NCBI GenBank assembly: GCA_023442085.1
Contig: JAEZMT010000356.1
Span: 1 to 15,027, forward strand
DNA: 15,027 bases
Reading direction: 5' to 3'
Origin: Pseudomonadota bacterium
Lineage (GTDB): Bacteria; Pseudomonadota; Alphaproteobacteria; Rhizobiales; Xanthobacteraceae
Shown: positions 12,792 through 15,027 of the stretch, piece after piece
Numbering within the stretch: the stretch's first letter is position 1
Layout of the letters: each line of letters opens with the position of its first letter
Notes under the pieces: model-generated
The model's database searches: none
The model's input: the letters and a program-made list of their open reading frames with translations, nothing else
What the model was told of the DNA's origin: nothing
Position numbers and translations under genes: made by a program

Positions 12792-13675
12792 TGTCCGTGC
12801 TGATCGACGCCAACACCCGGGTCATCACCCAGGGCTTCACCGGAAAGAACGGCACGTTCCACGCCGAGCAGGCGATCATGTACGGGACGAAGATGGTGGG
12901 CGGCACCTCTCCCGGGAAGGGCGGCTCGGTGCATCTCGGCCTGCCGGTGTTCGACACCGTGCTGGAAGCCAAGGAGGCCACCGGCGCGGATGCCTCGGTG
13001 ATCTACGTGCCGCCGGCCGGCGCAGCCGACGCCATTCTGGAAGCCATCGACGCGGAAATCCCGCTCATCGTCTGCATCACCGAGGGCATTCCCGTGCTCG
13101 ACATGGTGAAGGTGAAGCGGGCGCTTTCCGGCTCGAAGTCTCGCCTCGTGGGGCCGAACTGCCCTGGCATCGTGACGGCGGGGCAGGCCAAGATCGGCAT
13201 CATGCCCGCCAACATCTTCAAGACCGGCACCGTCGGCGTGGTCTCGCGTTCGGGCACGCTGACCTATGAAGCGGTGTTCCAGACCTCGCAAGAAGGCCTC
13301 GGCCAGACCTCGGCGGTCGGTATCGGCGGCGACCCGGTGAAGGGCACCGAGTTCATCGACGTGCTGGAAATGTTCCTGGCCGATCCCAAGACCGAGTCGA
13401 TCATCATGATCGGCGAGATCGGCGGTTCGGCCGAGGAGGAGGCTGCGCAGTTCATCGCCGACGAGGCGAAGAAGGGCCGCAAGAAGCCGATGGTCGGCTT
13501 CATCGCCGGCCGCACGGCCCCTCCCGGCCGTCGCATGGGCCATGCTGGCGCCATCATCTCCGGCGGCAAGGGCGGCGCCGAGGACAAGATCGCGGCCATG
13601 GAGGCGGCGGGCATCCGCGTGTCTCCCTCGCCGGCGCGCCTCGGCAAGACCCTGGTCGAGGTGCTGAAGGGCTGA
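12791..13675 (+). CDS. sucD: Succinyl-CoA synthetase alpha-subunit-type CoA ligase
   Basis: This 294-residue protein has an N-terminal CoA-binding Rossmann domain (QGFTGKNGTFHAEQ at 14-27, GGTSPGKGG at 37-45, GPNCPG at 121-126). The ligase domain carries the phosphohistidine H251 in GRRMGHAGAIISGGKG. EIGGSAEEEAA (209-219) is the usual power-helix region. The frame is open from a GTG at 12788. I prefer the ATG at 12791, which shares bases with the sucC stop (TGATG), giving translational coupling and a 1:1 subunit supply. The N-terminal half (GKGGSVHLGLPVF) looks like the short enterobacterial form, whereas alphaproteobacterial housekeeping SucD usually carries a longer segment there as I recall. 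The C-terminal third looks typically alphaproteobacterial. With SucC it forms the complete ligase. Confidence 0.92.
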   Translation: MSVLIDANTRVITQGFTGKNGTFHAEQAIMYGTKMVGGTSPGKGGSVHLGLPVFDTVLEAKEATGADASVIYVPPAGAADAILEAIDAEIPLIVCITEGIPVLDMVKVKRALSGSKSRLVGPNCPGIVTAGQAKIGIMPANIFKTGTVGVVSRSGTLTYEAVFQTSQEGLGQTSAVGIGGDPVKGTEFIDVLEMFLADPKTESIIMIGEIGGSAEEEAAQFIADEAKKGRKKPMVGFIAGRTAPPGRRMGHAGAIISGGKGGAEDKIAAMEAAGIRVSPSPARLGKTLVEVLKG

Positions 13676-13711
13676 GGGGAGACGGCTGCGGCTCCTTTGC
13701 GGGGCGCTGTT

Positions 13712-13725
13712 CCCCCAAACGGGGG
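13712..13725 (+). terminator. Small hairpin after sucD
   Basis: CCCCC (13712-13716) and GGGGG (13721-13725) pair around AAAC, 36 bases after the sucD stop and just before the larger palindrome at 13728. Together they probably mark the 3' end of the sucCD transcript. Confidence 0.35.
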
Positions 13726-13727
13726 TC

Positions 13728-13750
13728 ATGCCCGGGCTTGTCCCGGGCAT
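13728..13750 (+). repeat. REP-like palindromic repeat, copy 1
   Basis: ATGCCCGGG (13728-13736) pairs perfectly with CCCGGGCAT (13742-13750) around CTTGT. With the preceding GTC it matches the TCATGCCCGGGCTTG-type intergenic repeat that I recall as frequent in Rhizobiales genomes. It is the left member of an inverted pair with the copy at 13808-13828, like a bacterial interspersed mosaic element. Confidence 0.6.
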
Positions 13751-13807
13751 CCCCGTCGGGCCGCTGGTGCTTTTACCTGCGGAAAATTCCCGGCCGAGCT
13801 ACGTGGC

Positions 13808-13828
13808 TGGCCGGGACAATCCCGGCCA
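13808..13828 (-). repeat. REP-like palindromic repeat, copy 2 (inverted)
   Basis: TGGCCGGG (13808-13815) pairs with CCCGGCCA (13821-13828) around ACAAT. On the minus strand the unit reads GTCATGGCCGGGATTGTCCC, clearly the same family as copy 1 in opposite orientation. The pair could fold as two hairpins or one long cruciform. It occupies the 209-base spacer between sucD and the next gene, so the two genes may be separately transcribed. Confidence 0.6.
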
Positions 13829-13884
13829 TGACGGCAGGCTCGGTGAGCCAGGGGCTCCAAAACAATCATTCAGAGGAAACACCC

Positions 13885-14658
13885 ATGACCACCTGGCTGC
13901 GCTTTGCCGCCGACGGAAAGACCGGCTTCGGCACGCTGGAGGGCGACACGATCGCCGTGCACGAGGGCTGCATGTTCGCGGGCGCGACGCCGACCGGCGC
14001 GACCGTGAAGCTCGCCCACGTGGCGCTTGAGGCCCCATGCGCGCCCACCAAGATCGTCGCCCTGTGGAACAACTTTCATGAGCTGGCGGCCAAGCTGAAG
14101 GTGGCCGAGCCGTCCGAGCCGCTCTATCTGCTCAAGGCCACCACCTCGGTCTCCGCGCCCGGCTCCGAGGTCCGTCGGCCGGCGTCCTATGAGGGCAAGA
14201 CGGTCTATGAGGGCGAGCTGGGCATCGTCATCGGCAGGACGCTGACCAACGTGTCCGAGGCGGAAGCCGCCGCCGGCATCTTCGGCTACACGGTGGTGAA
14301 CGACATCACCGCCGCCGACATCCTCAACCGCGACCCGACCTTCCCCCAGTGGGCGCGGGCCAAGGGCATCGACGGCTACGGCCCGTTCGGCCCGTGGATC
14401 GTGACGGATTTCGACCCCGCCGCGGCGCGCGTGCGCACGATCCTCAACGGGCAGGAGCGGCAGAACTACCCGCTCGCCGACATGATCTTCCCGCCGGCGC
14501 AACTCGTCTCGCTGCTGTCGAAGGACATGACGCTGAACCCCGGCGACCTCATCGCCTGCGGCACCTCGGTGGGGGTCGGCACCATGAAGGAGCCGACCAA
14601 CGCCATCGAGATCGAGATCGCCGGTATCGGCACGCTGGTGAATACGTTCGTTCAGTGA
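13885..14658 (+). CDS. Fumarylacetoacetate hydrolase (FAH) family protein
   Basis: This 257-residue protein has a short N-terminal domain (1-50) followed by the FAH fold. The metal triad is visible as E109 and E111 in VYEGELGIVIG and D140 in VVNDITAAD, with K160 in ARAKGIDGYGPFGPW and the closing PGDLIACGTSVGVG block. The frame is open to 13738 through the repeat pair, but the ATG at 13885 has GAGGAAA upstream and gives the natural N-terminus. In hydrolases and decarboxylases such as FAHD1 an NYxxHxxE segment supplies a His-Glu dyad. The corresponding NNFHELAAK places Leu and Lys there, although H65-E66 lie close by. Possible roles include an acylpyruvase, an oxaloacetate decarboxylase or tautomerase, or an isomerase; the substrate cannot be read. 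Its link to oxalate is by position only. Confidence 0.85.
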   Translation: MTTWLRFAADGKTGFGTLEGDTIAVHEGCMFAGATPTGATVKLAHVALEAPCAPTKIVALWNNFHELAAKLKVAEPSEPLYLLKATTSVSAPGSEVRRPASYEGKTVYEGELGIVIGRTLTNVSEAEAAAGIFGYTVVNDITAADILNRDPTFPQWARAKGIDGYGPFGPWIVTDFDPAAARVRTILNGQERQNYPLADMIFPPAQLVSLLSKDMTLNPGDLIACGTSVGVGTMKEPTNAIEIEIAGIGTLVNTFVQ

Positions 14659-14679
14659 ACGCCGGTCAGGGGCGGGCGG

Positions 14680-14931
14680 TCAGCCTCTGACTGCCCGTGC
14701 CCCGGCAATGAGGATACAGGCACCGACGAAGCCGGCGACGAGATAGCCGAGCCAGCCGGCGAAGCCCACGCCCAGCAGCCCGAACAGGAAGCTGGCGATG
14801 GCGGCGCCGATGATGCCGAGGATGATGTTGGTGAAGAGCCCGGTGTCGCTCTTCATGAACATGGAGGCGAACCATCCGGCGAAGCCGCCGATGATGATGG
14901 CGGCAATCCAGCCCACTTGCGCGTCCTGCAT
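14680..14931 (-). CDS. YeaQ/YmgE/GlsB (transglycosylase-associated) family small membrane protein
   Basis: This 83-residue protein has three hydrophobic segments (about 7-25, 31-54 and 57-79) and the family pattern GWIAAIIIGGFAGWFAS, then MKSDTGLFTNIILGIIGA. Such proteins are small inner-membrane proteins often induced by stress; their biochemical role is not settled. The minus-strand ATG at 14931 has GGAGGA just upstream. It converges with the FAH-family gene, the two stops being 21 bases apart with no obvious shared terminator. It is probably unrelated to oxalate use and marks the right border of the locus. Confidence 0.9.
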   Translation of the reverse strand: MQDAQVGWIAAIIIGGFAGWFASMFMKSDTGLFTNIILGIIGAAIASFLFGLLGVGFAGWLGYLVAGFVGACILIAGARAVRG

Positions 14932-14955
14932 GGTGTCCTCCGCGAAACCGCCCCG

Positions 14956-14973
14956 CTCGCGTGGGGGCGCGAG
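14956..14973. other. Dyad upstream of the YeaQ-like gene
   Basis: CTCGCG (14956-14961) and CGCGAG (14968-14973) are perfect inverted arms around TGGGGG, 25-42 bases before the minus-strand start. It may be a leader hairpin or operator. The rest of 14932-15027 shows nothing further that I can name. Confidence 0.3.
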
Positions 14974-15027
14974 AGAAACGGTACACCCGGCCTGTGGTTC
15001 CGGCCACGCTCGCGAATGGGTGCGGCG

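Noticed and set aside
11589..13675. Malate-CoA ligase (mtkAB) of the serine cycle
   Set aside because: The blocks GRGKGKFKE, the SucD C-terminus and MNIHEYQAK read as succinyl-CoA synthetase; no serine-cycle genes such as mcl or hpr are adjacent. Not fully excluded without assay.
13738..13884. 49-codon N-terminal extension of the FAH-family gene
   Set aside because: It would translate the palindromic repeat pair; the start at 13885 has its own GAGGAAA site.
1..15027. CRISPR array, tRNA, rRNA, insertion sequence or phage genes
   Set aside because: No regularly spaced repeats, tRNA-like cloverleaf, rRNA sequence, transposase or integrase was seen on either strand.

Overview
High-GC DNA with strong third-position GC bias (it produces long antisense shadow ORFs), purine-rich ribosome binding sites and alphaproteobacterial protein signatures. 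The gene set points to an oxalate-using member of the Rhizobiales (now Hyphomicrobiales), possibly Xanthobacteraceae, Bradyrhizobium-like or methylotroph-like. The taxonomic call is inference from recognised protein families, not from a marker gene.

Layout. (1) Positions 1-334: the 5' end of a ketopantoate-reductase-family gene (minus strand, cut by the window edge), divergent from an IclR regulator across a short region rich in dyads. (2) 335-1189: the IclR-type regulator. (3) 1190-5102: a complete tripartite tricarboxylate transporter (TTT) in the order tctC-tctB-tctA, with a long leader and hairpins between the genes. (4) 5103-11182: a GntR/FadR-type regulator, oxalyl-CoA decarboxylase (oxc), a formyl-CoA:oxalate CoA-transferase (frc1), a small stand-alone PAS protein, and a second formyl-CoA transferase (frc2), all on the plus strand. 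(5) 11183-11588: a gene-free stretch of hairpins. (6) 11589-13675: a succinyl-CoA-synthetase-type pair (sucC, sucD) with a TGATG overlap. (7) 13676-13884: an inverted pair of palindromic repeats. (8) 13885-14658: a fumarylacetoacetate-hydrolase-family protein. (9) 14680-14931, minus strand: a small YeaQ/GlsB-type membrane protein, followed by about 96 bases with no recognised gene.

How the genes may work together. Oxalate (or a related dicarboxylate) would be captured by the periplasmic TctC protein and imported by TctAB. Frc would load it with CoA to give oxalyl-CoA. Oxc would decarboxylate this to formyl-CoA and CO2, and formyl-CoA would then donate CoA to the next oxalate. SucCD could supply succinyl-CoA to prime the cycle. 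If the truncated reductase is the oxalyl-CoA reductase described as PanE2 in Methylobacterium, part of the oxalyl-CoA would be reduced to glyoxylate for assimilation. An IclR protein, a GntR protein and a PAS protein would provide regulation. The most interesting points are the TTT transporter as a candidate oxalate importer, the sucCD pair next to frc2, a FixL/DosP-like histidine in the PAS protein, and a shared palindrome in the tctC and gntR-oxc upstream regions that overlaps the predicted -10 of the latter.
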